64,000 nt of DNA from JBMNGH01 sp050949725. Lineage in GTDB: Bacteria; Bacillota; Thermosediminibacteria; Thermosediminibacterales; Tepidanaerobacteraceae. The notes under the pieces are model-generated. The model saw nothing but the letters and a program-made list of their open reading frames with translations. It did no database searches and had not been told where the DNA came from. A program made the position numbers and the translations under genes. Position 1 is the stretch's first letter. Each line of letters begins with the position of its first letter. Below are positions 36,727 through 45,934 of the stretch, piece by piece. The DNA lies in contig JBMNGH010000003.1 of assembly GCA_050949725.1 (NCBI GenBank), forward strand, positions 124,001-188,000. Reading direction: 5' to 3'.

Positions 36727-36752
36727 GGTACCTTGGTGTCCCCTAACTTTTT
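36717..36752. terminator. Bidirectional terminator
   Basis: AAAAAGTTAGGG pairs with CCCTAACTTTTT. A/U tracts exist on both sides, so it can serve the minus-strand BMC-linked transcript (nitroreductase end) and the small plus-strand ORF. Confidence 0.85.
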
Positions 36753-36765
36753 CAATCACCATGAC

Positions 36766-37689
36766 TTATTCATCCATTTTTATAGGTTGAAAATCCTCAA
36801 AAATATTAAAACCCGATTCTTTAATTACTTTTACAAATTCAGGATTCCCCTTGGGTAATAAGTTTGCAAAATAGAACAATCCGAAATTTTTTTGCAATGC
36901 ATTAATATAACCATTCTTTTTTATATTTTCTATACATTCTTGAGCATATTTTACATCATGTACTTCACTACATACTTCAAAAAGCTTATTTAGCCTATCT
37001 TCTGTAATTTTAAATCTCATATCACCGTATTTATTTTCGAAAAAATCGTCTAAGCTTTTGTCATCAGGCTCTCTATACTTTTCGTCATGTACAACAACAT
37101 TTATTCCGAATTTTTTCTTTTGAGTCGCTTTATGTTTGGGATATCCCAAACACAAAAGAACAACAGGTAAAACCCCTTTTGGTAATTCAAATATTATTCG
37201 AAGTTCCCTTATACAATCCAATGTATTTCCTATGTATAGAGAACCGAGCCCTAGCGATTCTGCAGCAATAGTAACATTCTGAGCACATATTACTGTATCT
37301 AATAGTGAAACCCAAAAATGCTTAAAGCTACTTGAAGCAGTAAATGGCGCATAATTCACCTCTGCCATTCTATCAATGCGATGCCAGTCAATGCAGAATA
37401 GCAAGTCTACGGGCGCTTTGGAAATATAAGGTTGTTTTCCGCATAGCTTTGCAAGTTTCTGTTTTGTGTCATGATTTTTTACCTTTATGATGGTAAAGGG
37501 CTGAAAATTTCCGGCACTGGGTGCTCTTGTACCAGCTTCCAAAATTCGGTCAAGCGTTTCATTCGGTATTTCTTTTTCAGAAAACGCTCTGCAGCTAGCC
37601 CTCTCAAATATAGACTTTATTGTAGTATTTTGATAATTAGTTTTTTTGCTGTTGCTGTTGGAATATTCAACTAGATGCTTATCTTCCAT
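36766..37689 (-). CDS. Nitroreductase family protein, long form
   Basis: The protein of 307 residues has the nitroreductase fold: SIFERASCRAFSEKEIPNET, APSAGNFQPFTIIKVKNHD, ESLGLGSLYIGNTLD. After about residue 210 it carries an extra C-terminal helical part not found in short relatives. The ATG at 37689 (MEDKH) has AGGAGG eight bases before it, better than the ATG overlapping the oppF stop. It is the last gene of the BMC-linked gene run. The substrate is unknown. Confidence 0.85.
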   Translation of the reverse strand: MEDKHLVEYSNSNSKKTNYQNTTIKSIFERASCRAFSEKEIPNETLDRILEAGTRAPSAGNFQPFTIIKVKNHDTKQKLAKLCGKQPYISKAPVDLLFCIDWHRIDRMAEVNYAPFTASSSFKHFWVSLLDTVICAQNVTIAAESLGLGSLYIGNTLDCIRELRIIFELPKGVLPVVLLCLGYPKHKATQKKKFGINVVVHDEKYREPDDKSLDDFFENKYGDMRFKITEDRLNKLFEVCSEVHDVKYAQECIENIKKNGYINALQKNFGLFYFANLLPKGNPEFVKVIKESGFNIFEDFQPIKMDE

Positions 37690-37730
37690 TCCGTTAGCCT
37701 CCTGCATCCCATTATAAGTGTGTAAAATCA

Positions 37731-38696
37731 TTAAAGGCAGTGACAGCTTGCGTAATGTCCGGGGCTAACCTCCTGCATTTCAGGTATCTCTTTTGTGCAA
37801 ATATCTTTCTTGAATGGACAACGCGGGTGGAAACTGCAGCCTGACGGTTTATTAAGAGGGCTTGGAATCTCACCCACCGACTTAATCCTTTGCGGCTTTA
37901 AGCGTTCTTCCTCTTCGCTCAATACAGGAATCGATGCTAAAAGCATTTGTGTATAAGGATGTCTGGGATTTTTAAAAAACTCTTCTGTATGAGCATATTC
38001 ACATATTTTTCCTAGATACATAATCGCTAGTCGGTGACACATGTTTCTAACAAGACAGAGATTATGGGTAATGAAAAGATAAGAAAGATTTTCTTTTTGC
38101 TGAAGCTCGATTAATTTATTAGTTATTTTTGCCTGTATTGACACATCGAGTGCGCTGGTAGGTTCATCGAGCACAATAAAAGATGGATTAGCAGCAAGGG
38201 CTCGTGCCACACAAACCAGTTGCTTTTCTCCTCCCCCGATTGCCTTAGGATATTTATCGAGGTATCCTGCGGGCAAACCTACTCGAAGTAGAGCTTCTTC
38301 TACTCGTTCTTCCATCTGAGATACATTTAGACTCTGTTTTGAAAACAATTCTATCGGTATAGAAAGTATCTGCCGGATTGTTTTACGTGGGTTTAATGAA
38401 CCGCCCGGATCCTGGAAAACTAACTGGATATCTCTTTTTAGATCCTTACTTCGCGAAGCATAACTTTTTGTAATATCATATTTCCCTTTGAAAGTAATGG
38501 AACCTGCTGTCGAAGCATAGATTCCTGCGATCATTGATCCGATTGTCGATTTTCCAGAACCTGATTCACCAACAAGACCAAATATTTCGCCCTTGTGTAT
38601 TTCAAAATCAACGTCGTCAACGGCAATCAAGTTACCGTACTTCGTTTTAAATTCTTTTCGAAGTTTATTAACTTTAATCATTACATTATCATTCAT
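37731..38696 (-). CDS. Oligopeptide-type ABC transporter ATP-binding protein (OppF/DppF-like)
   Basis: The 321-residue ATPase has GESGSGKSTIG, IGGGEKQLVCVARALAANPS (signature in the form IGGGEKQ, unusual for LSGGQxQ) and FIVLDEPTSALDVS. The C-terminal oligopeptide extension GCSFHPRCPFKKDICTKEIP has the cysteines that may hold an Fe-S cluster. It overlaps the OppD-like gene by eight bases. Confidence 0.9.
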   Translation of the reverse strand: MNDNVMIKVNKLRKEFKTKYGNLIAVDDVDFEIHKGEIFGLVGESGSGKSTIGSMIAGIYASTAGSITFKGKYDITKSYASRSKDLKRDIQLVFQDPGGSLNPRKTIRQILSIPIELFSKQSLNVSQMEERVEEALLRVGLPAGYLDKYPKAIGGGEKQLVCVARALAANPSFIVLDEPTSALDVSIQAKITNKLIELQQKENLSYLFITHNLCLVRNMCHRLAIMYLGKICEYAHTEEFFKNPRHPYTQMLLASIPVLSEEEERLKPQRIKSVGEIPSPLNKPSGCSFHPRCPFKKDICTKEIPEMQEVSPGHYASCHCL

Positions 38697-39675
38697 GTTC
38701 GGTCACCCCACTTATATGGTGACAAGCTACTCTCCATGAGCCATCCCCATTAGTCGGAATAAGTTCAGGTGGTTTTTCATTGCATATACTGGATACTCTA
38801 GGGCAACGAGATGCAAATCGGCAACCTTTTGGTGGATTTATATAACTTGGTATATCGCCAGCTATACCATCGGAGATTCCCTCACCAGTAAGTCTAGGCG
38901 TAGCTGCTAAAAGGCCAATGGTGTATGGATGCATTGGATTAGAGAAGATATCTTTTGTGTTACCATATTCTACAATATTCCCTGCATACATGACATACAG
39001 CCGATCGGTAATCTTCCGAATGGTTCCGAGGGCATGACTAACTAATATAAGAGATTTCTTACGCTTTAAAACCAAGTCGTTTAGCAAATTTAATATCTGT
39101 TCTTCAATAGTGACATCCAATGCAGTAGTTGGTTCATCTGCCATTATAAGGTTAGCATCCTTAATCAAGGCCATTGCAATGCATACTCTCTGTCTCATTC
39201 CCCCGGAAAGCTGTACCGGAAAACTACCTAATACCCTTTCAGGAGCAGGCATTGAAACGGCCTTCAAACTATCAAGCATTTTTTGCTTGTACTCTTCCTT
39301 AGTAAGGCCTGGAAACTGACTTTTAAGTATGTCTAACATTTGTGTAGAAATTTTAAGTGTAGGATTTAGTGAGGTTGATGGGTCTTGAAAAATCATAGAT
39401 GTAGTTTTTCTAACATTTTTAACTCCTGCTCTTCCATCAATTGATTTTCCACAAACCTCTATAGTATCTTTTTGTATGATAGCAGGCGGGCTTTGAAGGA
39501 CACATGCAACTGCTTTAAGCAAAGTGGTTTTTCCGCATCCTGCTTCTCCAATTAAACCTACACGCTCGCCTTCCTTAACAGTAAAGTTAAGCCTTGGTAT
39601 TACCTCTAGCAATCCCTCATAAACTTTGTAATATACAGATAGGTTCTTAATGTTTAATACATAATTATTTTTCAT
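38689..39675 (-). CDS. Oligopeptide-type ABC transporter ATP-binding protein (OppD/DppD-like)
   Basis: The 328-residue ATPase has GEAGCGKTTLLK, LSGGMRQRVCIAMAL and LIMADEPTTALDVT, then the extension GCRFASRCPRVSSICNEKPP. It follows the permease gene without a gap. Confidence 0.93.
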   Translation of the reverse strand: MKNNYVLNIKNLSVYYKVYEGLLEVIPRLNFTVKEGERVGLIGEAGCGKTTLLKAVACVLQSPPAIIQKDTIEVCGKSIDGRAGVKNVRKTTSMIFQDPSTSLNPTLKISTQMLDILKSQFPGLTKEEYKQKMLDSLKAVSMPAPERVLGSFPVQLSGGMRQRVCIAMALIKDANLIMADEPTTALDVTIEEQILNLLNDLVLKRKKSLILVSHALGTIRKITDRLYVMYAGNIVEYGNTKDIFSNPMHPYTIGLLAATPRLTGEGISDGIAGDIPSYINPPKGCRFASRCPRVSSICNEKPPELIPTNGDGSWRVACHHISGVTEHE

Positions 39676-40464
39676 TTACTTTTCCTCCAAAGAAAGGACA
39701 TCATTAAGTCCGTCTCCAAGCAGGTTAAATCCCAATACTATCAAAATAACCATGATAGCGGGCATTATTGTCAGCCACCAGAACTCAGGTAAATATTGGA
39801 TTCCGTTAGAAACCATTGCACCTAAGGACGGCTCTGGTGGTTGGACACCAAGACCAACAAAACTCATGCTAGAGGCAATGATTATTATGCTTCCCATGTC
39901 TAGACTCATTTTTGTAATAATAGATGATGTAAGATTCGGGAGCATCTCTTGAATGATAATTCTCTGCATCTTTACTCCGGACAGTTGAGTGTATACGATA
40001 TACAATTCATTTGAAAGAGATTTAACTAGGTTATAGGTCATACGGGTATACCACGGCCACCATGCAACAGCTATACCGATAGCCGCAAAAATATAAGCAT
40101 TTGAAAACATGGTACATACAACCATTGCTAAAATTAATGGTGGTATGGACATAAATAACTCGGTCAATCTCATTATTATTGTCTCAATTAATGTGCCATT
40201 ATAATATCCTGCTATCAGCCCTAGTAAAACACCTATCGGGACAGAAAAAGCCAAAACAAGCAAACCGATTGCTAAGGAAGATCGTAAACCTATTAATATC
40301 CTGCTGAATACATCCCTTCCAAATTCATCAGTGCCAGCAAGATGTCTTAAACTAGGGGGCTCGAAAGCTTCGGTAAGACGCACCGTTACCCCGGCATCCT
40401 CAGGAAAAGGTGCAATAATGGTTGCAAATATTGCAATAGCGATAATAGCAATAACTACATACAA
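39676..40464 (-). CDS. Oligopeptide-type ABC transporter permease (OppC/DppC-like), start unclear
   Basis: The frame has five to six membrane segments and the OppC motifs HLAGTDEFGRDVFSRILIGL and IIQEMLPNLTSSIITKMSLD. The listed start is a TTG without a ribosome binding site. The coding similarity extends upstream in frame (KSYKKSWYKFSRNPLSLLGL) to a stop at about 40568 without any ATG, GTG or TTG. OppA and OppB are missing upstream, where the acyl-CoA synthetase gene ends only about 40 bases further. The gene may be 5'-truncated by a deletion. Confidence 0.75.
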   Translation of the reverse strand: MYVVIAIIAIAIFATIIAPFPEDAGVTVRLTEAFEPPSLRHLAGTDEFGRDVFSRILIGLRSSLAIGLLVLAFSVPIGVLLGLIAGYYNGTLIETIIMRLTELFMSIPPLILAMVVCTMFSNAYIFAAIGIAVAWWPWYTRMTYNLVKSLSNELYIVYTQLSGVKMQRIIIQEMLPNLTSSIITKMSLDMGSIIIIASSMSFVGLGVQPPEPSLGAMVSNGIQYLPEFWWLTIMPAIMVILIVLGFNLLGDGLNDVLSLEEK

Positions 40465-40610
40465 CCCTAATAGTGATAGTGGATTACGTGAAAACTTATA
40501 CCAGGATTTCTTATATGACTTACCTTTTAATTTATTTATCTTAAGTGGGATATTTTCAAATATTCAATTACTAATTCTTTTTGTCTTATTATTTGTTTAG
40601 GTTTCAAGCC

Positions 40611-41303
40611 CTATCTAATGCTAATTAAAGCATCGACACCCTTTCCCCCTTTCCCTTTTTCATATAGAAAGAAGGGATTGATATCTATTTCTTCAATCAA
40701 ATCATTTTCAGCCACCAGGTCTGATATCTTAAGTAGCATTTGAATAACTTGCTCCAAGTCGTATTCCTTACCTCTCAACCCTTGTATTATTTTGTAGACT
40801 CTAGTCTCTTTGATCATTTTCACCGCATCAGCCCTCGTTATGGGAATAAGCCTTAGCGCCACATCTTGGAATGCCTCTACATATATGCCTCCCATGCCAA
40901 ACATCAAAACCGGTCCAAACTGGGGATCCCTTTTCATGCCAGCTATGAGTTCTAGACCCTGGGGAACCATTTCCTGCACAAGCACACCTAAAATATGTGC
41001 ATCTGGATTTGACTTAGTGGCATTGTCGAGTATACTATAATAAGCCTCAGTTAATTCTGTTTTGTTTTTAATACCTACCTTGACACACCCTACATCCGTC
41101 TTATGAAGTATATTTGGTGACGCAATCTTTATCACCACAGGGTAATTATAATACTCCGCAGCCTTTATTGCACTGTCCAAATCTTTACATACGACGCCTT
41201 TGGCCATGGGAATACCTGCCTCTGACATAATACGACTTGCATTATATTCATCTAGGGTCTTTCTGCCAGACTTCCTTACGTCCTCAAGTATTTCCTTAAT
41301 CAT
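40611..41303 (-). CDS. acdB: ADP-forming acyl-CoA synthetase, beta subunit
   Basis: The protein of about 230 residues has an ATP-grasp domain: RIMSEAGIPMAKGVVCKDLD, YPVVIKIASPNILHKTDVG, GLELIAGMKRDPQFGPVLMF and EIDINPFFLY. Together with the alpha subunit it converts acyl-CoA, ADP and phosphate to acid, CoA and ATP. ATG at 41303 has GGAGGGG upstream and overlaps the alpha gene by eight bases. It is two-subunit as in archaea and some bacteria. Confidence 0.9.
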   Translation of the reverse strand: MIKEILEDVRKSGRKTLDEYNASRIMSEAGIPMAKGVVCKDLDSAIKAAEYYNYPVVIKIASPNILHKTDVGCVKVGIKNKTELTEAYYSILDNATKSNPDAHILGVLVQEMVPQGLELIAGMKRDPQFGPVLMFGMGGIYVEAFQDVALRLIPITRADAVKMIKETRVYKIIQGLRGKEYDLEQVIQMLLKISDLVAENDLIEEIDINPFFLYEKGKGGKGVDALISIR

Positions 41304-42759
41304 CGATATCCCCTCCATTACGGAGCTCTTTTAAAAACATGCCGTATTTAATAAGGTTGGCAGCAGCCTTAACAGCCCTGTCGGGTGTTTCAAACGTATA
41401 GATACCATATTGTTCAAGTATACTCCTGCAATCCCTGACGTAATTTCCCGCCATGATTACGGTAAATACAGGTTTTGACCTAATATATCCCTGCTTAACT
41501 AATAGGTCTACTAGAGCTTCAGCTAACTCAAGCTTGGGCAGAAATGTCGGTATTACGGTTATGAATATTAGACCGGCTACATTTGGGTCATCGAGAAGAA
41601 CTTTTAATGATTCTGTATGATGAAATACAGTCGCAGAAGCAGTAATGTCTGCATATCCTTCTGGGCGGCATATACTCGCCATAGGGGGTAATATTTCCTT
41701 AAGTTTTTGCTTAGTGGAACTGTCAATAGCAGGCAAATTTATAACATTGTGACTGCTAACGGAGTCCGCACAAATTATTCCGGGGCCACCAGCCTGAGAT
41801 AATATGAACATATTGCCGTTTTGTGGTATCGGAAAATTGTCAAAAGCCTCCAAAGTATCCATAAGCTCTTCGATACTTTGGACCCTTATGATCCCATACT
41901 GTTTGAATGAACCATCATATACCCTATCGGCACCTGCTAGTGAACCTGTATGGGAATTTGCGGCATAAGCCCCTTTTTCGCTTCTGCCTACCTTTAGCAC
42001 AACTATTGGCTTTTTCTTTACAATCCTTGCCATTGTTTCCAAAAGCTTTCTGGCTTTTGGGTAGCCTTCCAAATAAATTCCTATTACCTTCGTTTCCCTG
42101 TCAACTTCAAAATACTCCAAGAGGTCAATAAAATCTACATCAGCCATATTCCCTATAGAAACGAATTTGTTAAAAGATATTGGAACAGGCTGTGAAGCTC
42201 CCAACATCAGTATAGAAGAAGCAATTGAGCCACTTTGTGATATAAAACTTATTCCCCCCGTGTTGCAGCTTGAAGACTTGGGAAGCAGGGTTTCTACAAA
42301 CGTCGTGTCTACCCTGTTTCTATTATCTATTACCCCTATGCAGTTTGGGCCAACAACTCTTATACCGTATTTTCTGGTTGCAGTCATCAGCGCATTTTGT
42401 CTTTCAATGCCTTCTTTTGTCCTTGTCTCCGCAAAGTCTGCAGCCGCACACACCAGAACCTTTACGTCATTTCTTTGCTGCATCCTTATTTCAAGGTCGT
42501 CCATTATTTCGAATATAAATCTAGAAGGGGTTATGAGTACAACCAGTTCAACTTTTTCAGGAATATCGGACAACTTATTATAAACTTTCAGGCCTAAAAT
42601 CTCGTCTTCTCTATTATTAACAGGGAAAATCTTTTTTGGATATTCCATTTTTAATAGATTATTTATTATCACATAACCCGCCTTATTGGGGTTATTTGAT
42701 GCACCAACTACTGCAATATTCTCAGGATTGAAAAGAGCATCTAAATTGTTTTTCGTCAT
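41296..42759 (-). CDS. acdA: ADP-forming acyl-CoA synthetase, alpha subunit
   Basis: The protein of about 487 residues has a CoA-binding Rossmann domain (LFNPENIAVVGASNNPNKAG), the succinyl-CoA ligase-like domain with GISFISQSGSIASSILML, and the phosphohistidine loop NSHTGSLAG (His270 from the chosen start). ATG at 42759 is chosen since GGAGG is eight bases upstream. Placed directly after a 2-oxoacid oxidoreductase, it would conserve the energy of the acyl-CoA as ATP. Confidence 0.92.
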   Translation of the reverse strand: MTKNNLDALFNPENIAVVGASNNPNKAGYVIINNLLKMEYPKKIFPVNNREDEILGLKVYNKLSDIPEKVELVVLITPSRFIFEIMDDLEIRMQQRNDVKVLVCAAADFAETRTKEGIERQNALMTATRKYGIRVVGPNCIGVIDNRNRVDTTFVETLLPKSSSCNTGGISFISQSGSIASSILMLGASQPVPISFNKFVSIGNMADVDFIDLLEYFEVDRETKVIGIYLEGYPKARKLLETMARIVKKKPIVVLKVGRSEKGAYAANSHTGSLAGADRVYDGSFKQYGIIRVQSIEELMDTLEAFDNFPIPQNGNMFILSQAGGPGIICADSVSSHNVINLPAIDSSTKQKLKEILPPMASICRPEGYADITASATVFHHTESLKVLLDDPNVAGLIFITVIPTFLPKLELAEALVDLLVKQGYIRSKPVFTVIMAGNYVRDCRSILEQYGIYTFETPDRAVKAAANLIKYGMFLKELRNGGDIDD

Positions 42760-42828
42760 AAAATATACCTCCGGCATATTAATGAGGCTTACAGCATTTT
42801 TTCTTCTTAGAGTAACAAAAACCATAGT

Positions 42829-43728
42829 CTAAAGCGTTGCAAGCTTTTTCAACCTTTCCCATTTTTCGTCAGTAATTTTCTGTAGTTCATCTATATCTTC
42901 ATCTGTAAGATGACGGAATTTCTTGATTTCCTTTATATATTCTTTGAGTGGTTTGGGGGATTTCACATCTACGTTTATCTTATACTTACCGTTCTCTACT
43001 TCAAAAAGCGGGAAAAATCTGGTTTGTACCGACAACCTTGCCACTTCAATGCTTTTATCAGACTTTATACCCCATCCTGTGAGACAGGGATTCAGTACAT
43101 GTATATATGCAAGACCTTCTTTAACATTCTTTGCTTTTAAAACCTTGTTGACAAGGTCAGGAATATAAGCAGGAGAAGCCGTAGCAATATATGGTATGTC
43201 ATGCATTGCCATTATCATCGGAAAATCTTTTTTATGCTGCAACTTTCCTTTAGAAGCACTCCCGACAGGTGTAGTAGATGTCCATGAACCTTTTGTAGTT
43301 GAACTGCTTCTTTGGTATCCCGTATTCATATACCCTTCGTTGTCATAACATACGTATATGATATTATCCCCGCGCTCGGCGGCGCCTGAGAGGCACTGGA
43401 AACCGGCATCCACCGTAGCTCCGTCACCAGCAAATGCTACTACATTAACATCTTTGCCCCTTTTCTTATAATGAGCTTTTATCCCTGCAAGCATTGAGGC
43501 AGTATTATCCAGGAGTGGAAAGAAAACCGGTATTTCCGCACCCGATTCCTTGTTCCAGCCCACAACACCTACCCCTCCCATGCACCCGGGAGGAATTGCA
43601 AGTATTGTATTAGGCCCTAATACCCTTATTACCGTCCGTAGTGTAAGTTCCACATTACAGCCAATACAGGCAGATATTCCGGGAGAAATCAATTCTTTAC
43701 TGGAAGCTAAAATGTCCAAAGCGTTCAA
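42829..43728 (-). CDS. porB: 2-oxoacid:ferredoxin oxidoreductase, beta (TPP) subunit
   Basis: The 299-residue protein has the thiamine diphosphate motif VAFAGDGATVDAGFQCLSGA ... YVCYDNEGYMNTG and the cysteines ACIGCNVELT for a [4Fe-4S] cluster. NTGYQRSSSTTKG is typical of pyruvate-class PorB. Its TTG start overlaps the alpha stop (TTGA) after AAGGGGGG. The substrate may be pyruvate or another 2-oxoacid. Confidence 0.93.
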   Translation of the reverse strand: MNALDILASSKELISPGISACIGCNVELTLRTVIRVLGPNTILAIPPGCMGGVGVVGWNKESGAEIPVFFPLLDNTASMLAGIKAHYKKRGKDVNVVAFAGDGATVDAGFQCLSGAAERGDNIIYVCYDNEGYMNTGYQRSSSTTKGSWTSTTPVGSASKGKLQHKKDFPMIMAMHDIPYIATASPAYIPDLVNKVLKAKNVKEGLAYIHVLNPCLTGWGIKSDKSIEVARLSVQTRFFPLFEVENGKYKINVDVKSPKPLKEYIKEIKKFRHLTDEDIDELQKITDEKWERLKKLATL

Positions 43729-44921
43729 TTTATACCCCCCTTATCCTTCTTAAGCCAGTATGTCTTTTCAGATTTATTACCCGTCTCAATGTGTTCGTAT
43801 ACTTTTTCGATTGCCTGTATAAAGTGCTCCTTTACTATGTCTTCCCCTCCAAGACCTCCCACAAAAGGTACAGAAGGAATTACCCCGCCTGATTCGTAAA
43901 GTGCAGACTTTATTTCCTGGTAAATTATTCCGGTATTCCATCCGAATGAAACGTTCCGATCTACAACCCCAAAGCCTTTTTTCCCGGTCATGGATTCTAT
44001 AACGGCTTTTTTAGGAAATGGCCTTAAACAACGGATTTTCAATAGCCCAATTTTTCTTCCTCTTTCCCTAACATCGTCTACCGCATCTCTTGCTGCACCT
44101 GTCATAGAACCCATTGTTACCAACACAGCATCTGCATCCTCAAGCCTATACTTTTCAACTACCCCTCCGTACGACCGTCCGAATATTTCTTTAAATTCCT
44201 TATCAACCCCGTCAATCACCTCTAGAGCATTCTGTTGAGCAGCCATATGTTTTTCCCTGTATTCCATTAGCAGGTGACCATGTGTCAGTGGATCTACTGC
44301 CATGGGTTCGTCGGGGTCAAGTTTTATGTGAATAGGATTATATGTAGGAAGGAATTTATCAACATCCTCTTGGTCCGGAACTATTACTTTCTCAGTCATG
44401 TGAGAAAGATAGAAACCATCATAGCATATATTAACAGGAAGTAATACTTCATTATTTTCCGCAATCTTGTATGCCTGTATTATCATATCAAGTATTTCTT
44501 GGTTGTCTTCAACGTAAATTTGTATCCACCCTGCATCTCTTAATGTAAGGGAATCCTGAGGTCCGCCCCAGACGGTTTGTGGGGAAATCATCTCCCTGTT
44601 GACTATAGCCATAACTATAGGCAGTCTCAAAGTAGACGCCCTAAAATACGGCTCGTACATGAGTGCCAGGCCCTGTGAAGACGTTGCAGTAAACACCCTG
44701 GAACCTGCAAGAGATGCACCTGTAACTACACTCATTGCAGAGTGCTCTGACTCTACTTCGCTAATTACACTATCCAATTCACCGTTTGCAACAAACTCGG
44801 TCAAAAACTCCACTATGGGGGTTTGAGGCGTAATAGGATATGCGGCTATAACCTCTGGTCTTGATAGCATCGCACCTACAGCCGCTGCTTTATTACCGTT
44901 CATTACCATTACCTTAGACAT
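43725..44921 (-). CDS. porA: 2-oxoacid:ferredoxin oxidoreductase, alpha subunit
   Basis: The 398-residue protein has GNKAAAVGAMLSRPEVIAAY PITPQTPI, ESEHSAMSVVTGASLAGSRV and FTATSSQGLALMYEPYFRAS, the pyrimidine-domain signatures. LLKIRCLRPFPKKA marks the C-terminal CoA-side domain. It follows the delta subunit by one base. Confidence 0.94.
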   Translation of the reverse strand: MSKVMVMNGNKAAAVGAMLSRPEVIAAYPITPQTPIVEFLTEFVANGELDSVISEVESEHSAMSVVTGASLAGSRVFTATSSQGLALMYEPYFRASTLRLPIVMAIVNREMISPQTVWGGPQDSLTLRDAGWIQIYVEDNQEILDMIIQAYKIAENNEVLLPVNICYDGFYLSHMTEKVIVPDQEDVDKFLPTYNPIHIKLDPDEPMAVDPLTHGHLLMEYREKHMAAQQNALEVIDGVDKEFKEIFGRSYGGVVEKYRLEDADAVLVTMGSMTGAARDAVDDVRERGRKIGLLKIRCLRPFPKKAVIESMTGKKGFGVVDRNVSFGWNTGIIYQEIKSALYESGGVIPSVPFVGGLGGEDIVKEHFIQAIEKVYEHIETGNKSEKTYWLKKDKGGIN

Positions 44922-44922
44922 G

Positions 44923-45201
44923 CTATTTCCCCACCTCCTGGATCATCTGAATTGCGTTCCTAGGACATTCCTTGGCACAAATTCCACACCCTTTACAGTA
45001 CGACAAGTCTATGATGAACTCTTTGTCTTTCTTATATATAGAAAATACCGGACAGTATAAAAAACAAATACCGCAATTATTACACTTACTGTTATCTTTT
45101 AGGGGGCGAGTTACCCTCCAGTCACCCGTGTTTATCTTATATATGCCCTTCCCTATTGATGTTACAAATTCCTTATCCAAAATGGCACCTACCTTTCCCA
45201 A
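44923..45201 (-). CDS. porD: 2-oxoacid:ferredoxin oxidoreductase, delta (ferredoxin) subunit
   Basis: The 92-residue protein has CNNCGICFLYCPVFSI and CKGCGICAKECPRN, binding two [4Fe-4S] clusters. It overlaps the gamma gene by 13 bases. The order gamma-delta-alpha-beta is that of archaeal and clostridial four-subunit enzymes. Confidence 0.94.
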   Translation of the reverse strand: MGKVGAILDKEFVTSIGKGIYKINTGDWRVTRPLKDNSKCNNCGICFLYCPVFSIYKKDKEFIIDLSYCKGCGICAKECPRNAIQMIQEVGK

Positions 45202-45728
45202 GTCTTGGTCAATTCGTAGCCTTTTCTGACAGCTTCAACATTTTTCTGACCAAATAACTCCTCTACTCGTTCCATAACATAATCAAGTCTTACAACCTCT
45301 GTTACTTTAATAAGAGACCCAAGCATAATAGTATTTGTAATAGGTCTACCTAAAAGTTCAAGCGCTATAGATGTAGCGTCAACTGTACCTACCAGCTTTA
45401 CTTCTGATGGCACTTTAAGTTCTGCCGGTTCAAGTGTAGTATTTATTATAAATGCCGAGCCTTCACGCATACCCTCAAAAACGTCTACTGCATTCATTAT
45501 GGTTGGCTCTAACACAACTACATAGTCGGGATTATAAACCTGATTTTTTGGTCTTATTGGTTTATCAGAAATTCTGACGAATGAAGTTACAGGTGCACCT
45601 TGCCTTTCAAAGCCGAAAAAAGGTATAGAATTTCCATATCCTCCGGCCATCACTGCCGAGTATACCAAAATTTCAGCGGCTTTAACCGTTCCAAAGCCAC
45701 CTCGACCATGAAGCCTAATTTCCTTCAC
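45189..45728 (-). CDS. porC: 2-oxoacid:ferredoxin oxidoreductase, gamma subunit
   Basis: The 179-residue protein begins KEIRLHGRGGFGTVKAAEIL and has GNSIPFFGFERQGAPVTSFV and TNTIMLGSLIKVTEVV, standard for PorC. It starts the metabolic part of the cluster 206 bases after the amidohydrolase gene. Confidence 0.93.
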   Translation of the reverse strand: MKEIRLHGRGGFGTVKAAEILVYSAVMAGGYGNSIPFFGFERQGAPVTSFVRISDKPIRPKNQVYNPDYVVVLEPTIMNAVDVFEGMREGSAFIINTTLEPAELKVPSEVKLVGTVDATSIALELLGRPITNTIMLGSLIKVTEVVRLDYVMERVEELFGQKNVEAVRKGYELTKTWER

Positions 45729-45934
45729 AATACTTCACTCCCTTACCTTCGGTATATCGATCTCGCTCTACTACTTTTTCAAGAGTATATTGATCTTAAC
45801 TTCCTAATAATCTAAGAAAATGCAATTATTACGACTTAATTCATAAACTGTGTTTTTTAGTTCGTTATTAAATTTAATAATTATCTCCTAACATAAAAAC
45901 TTTTTAAGCGTGAATGTTTTAGTTTATAGTCAAA

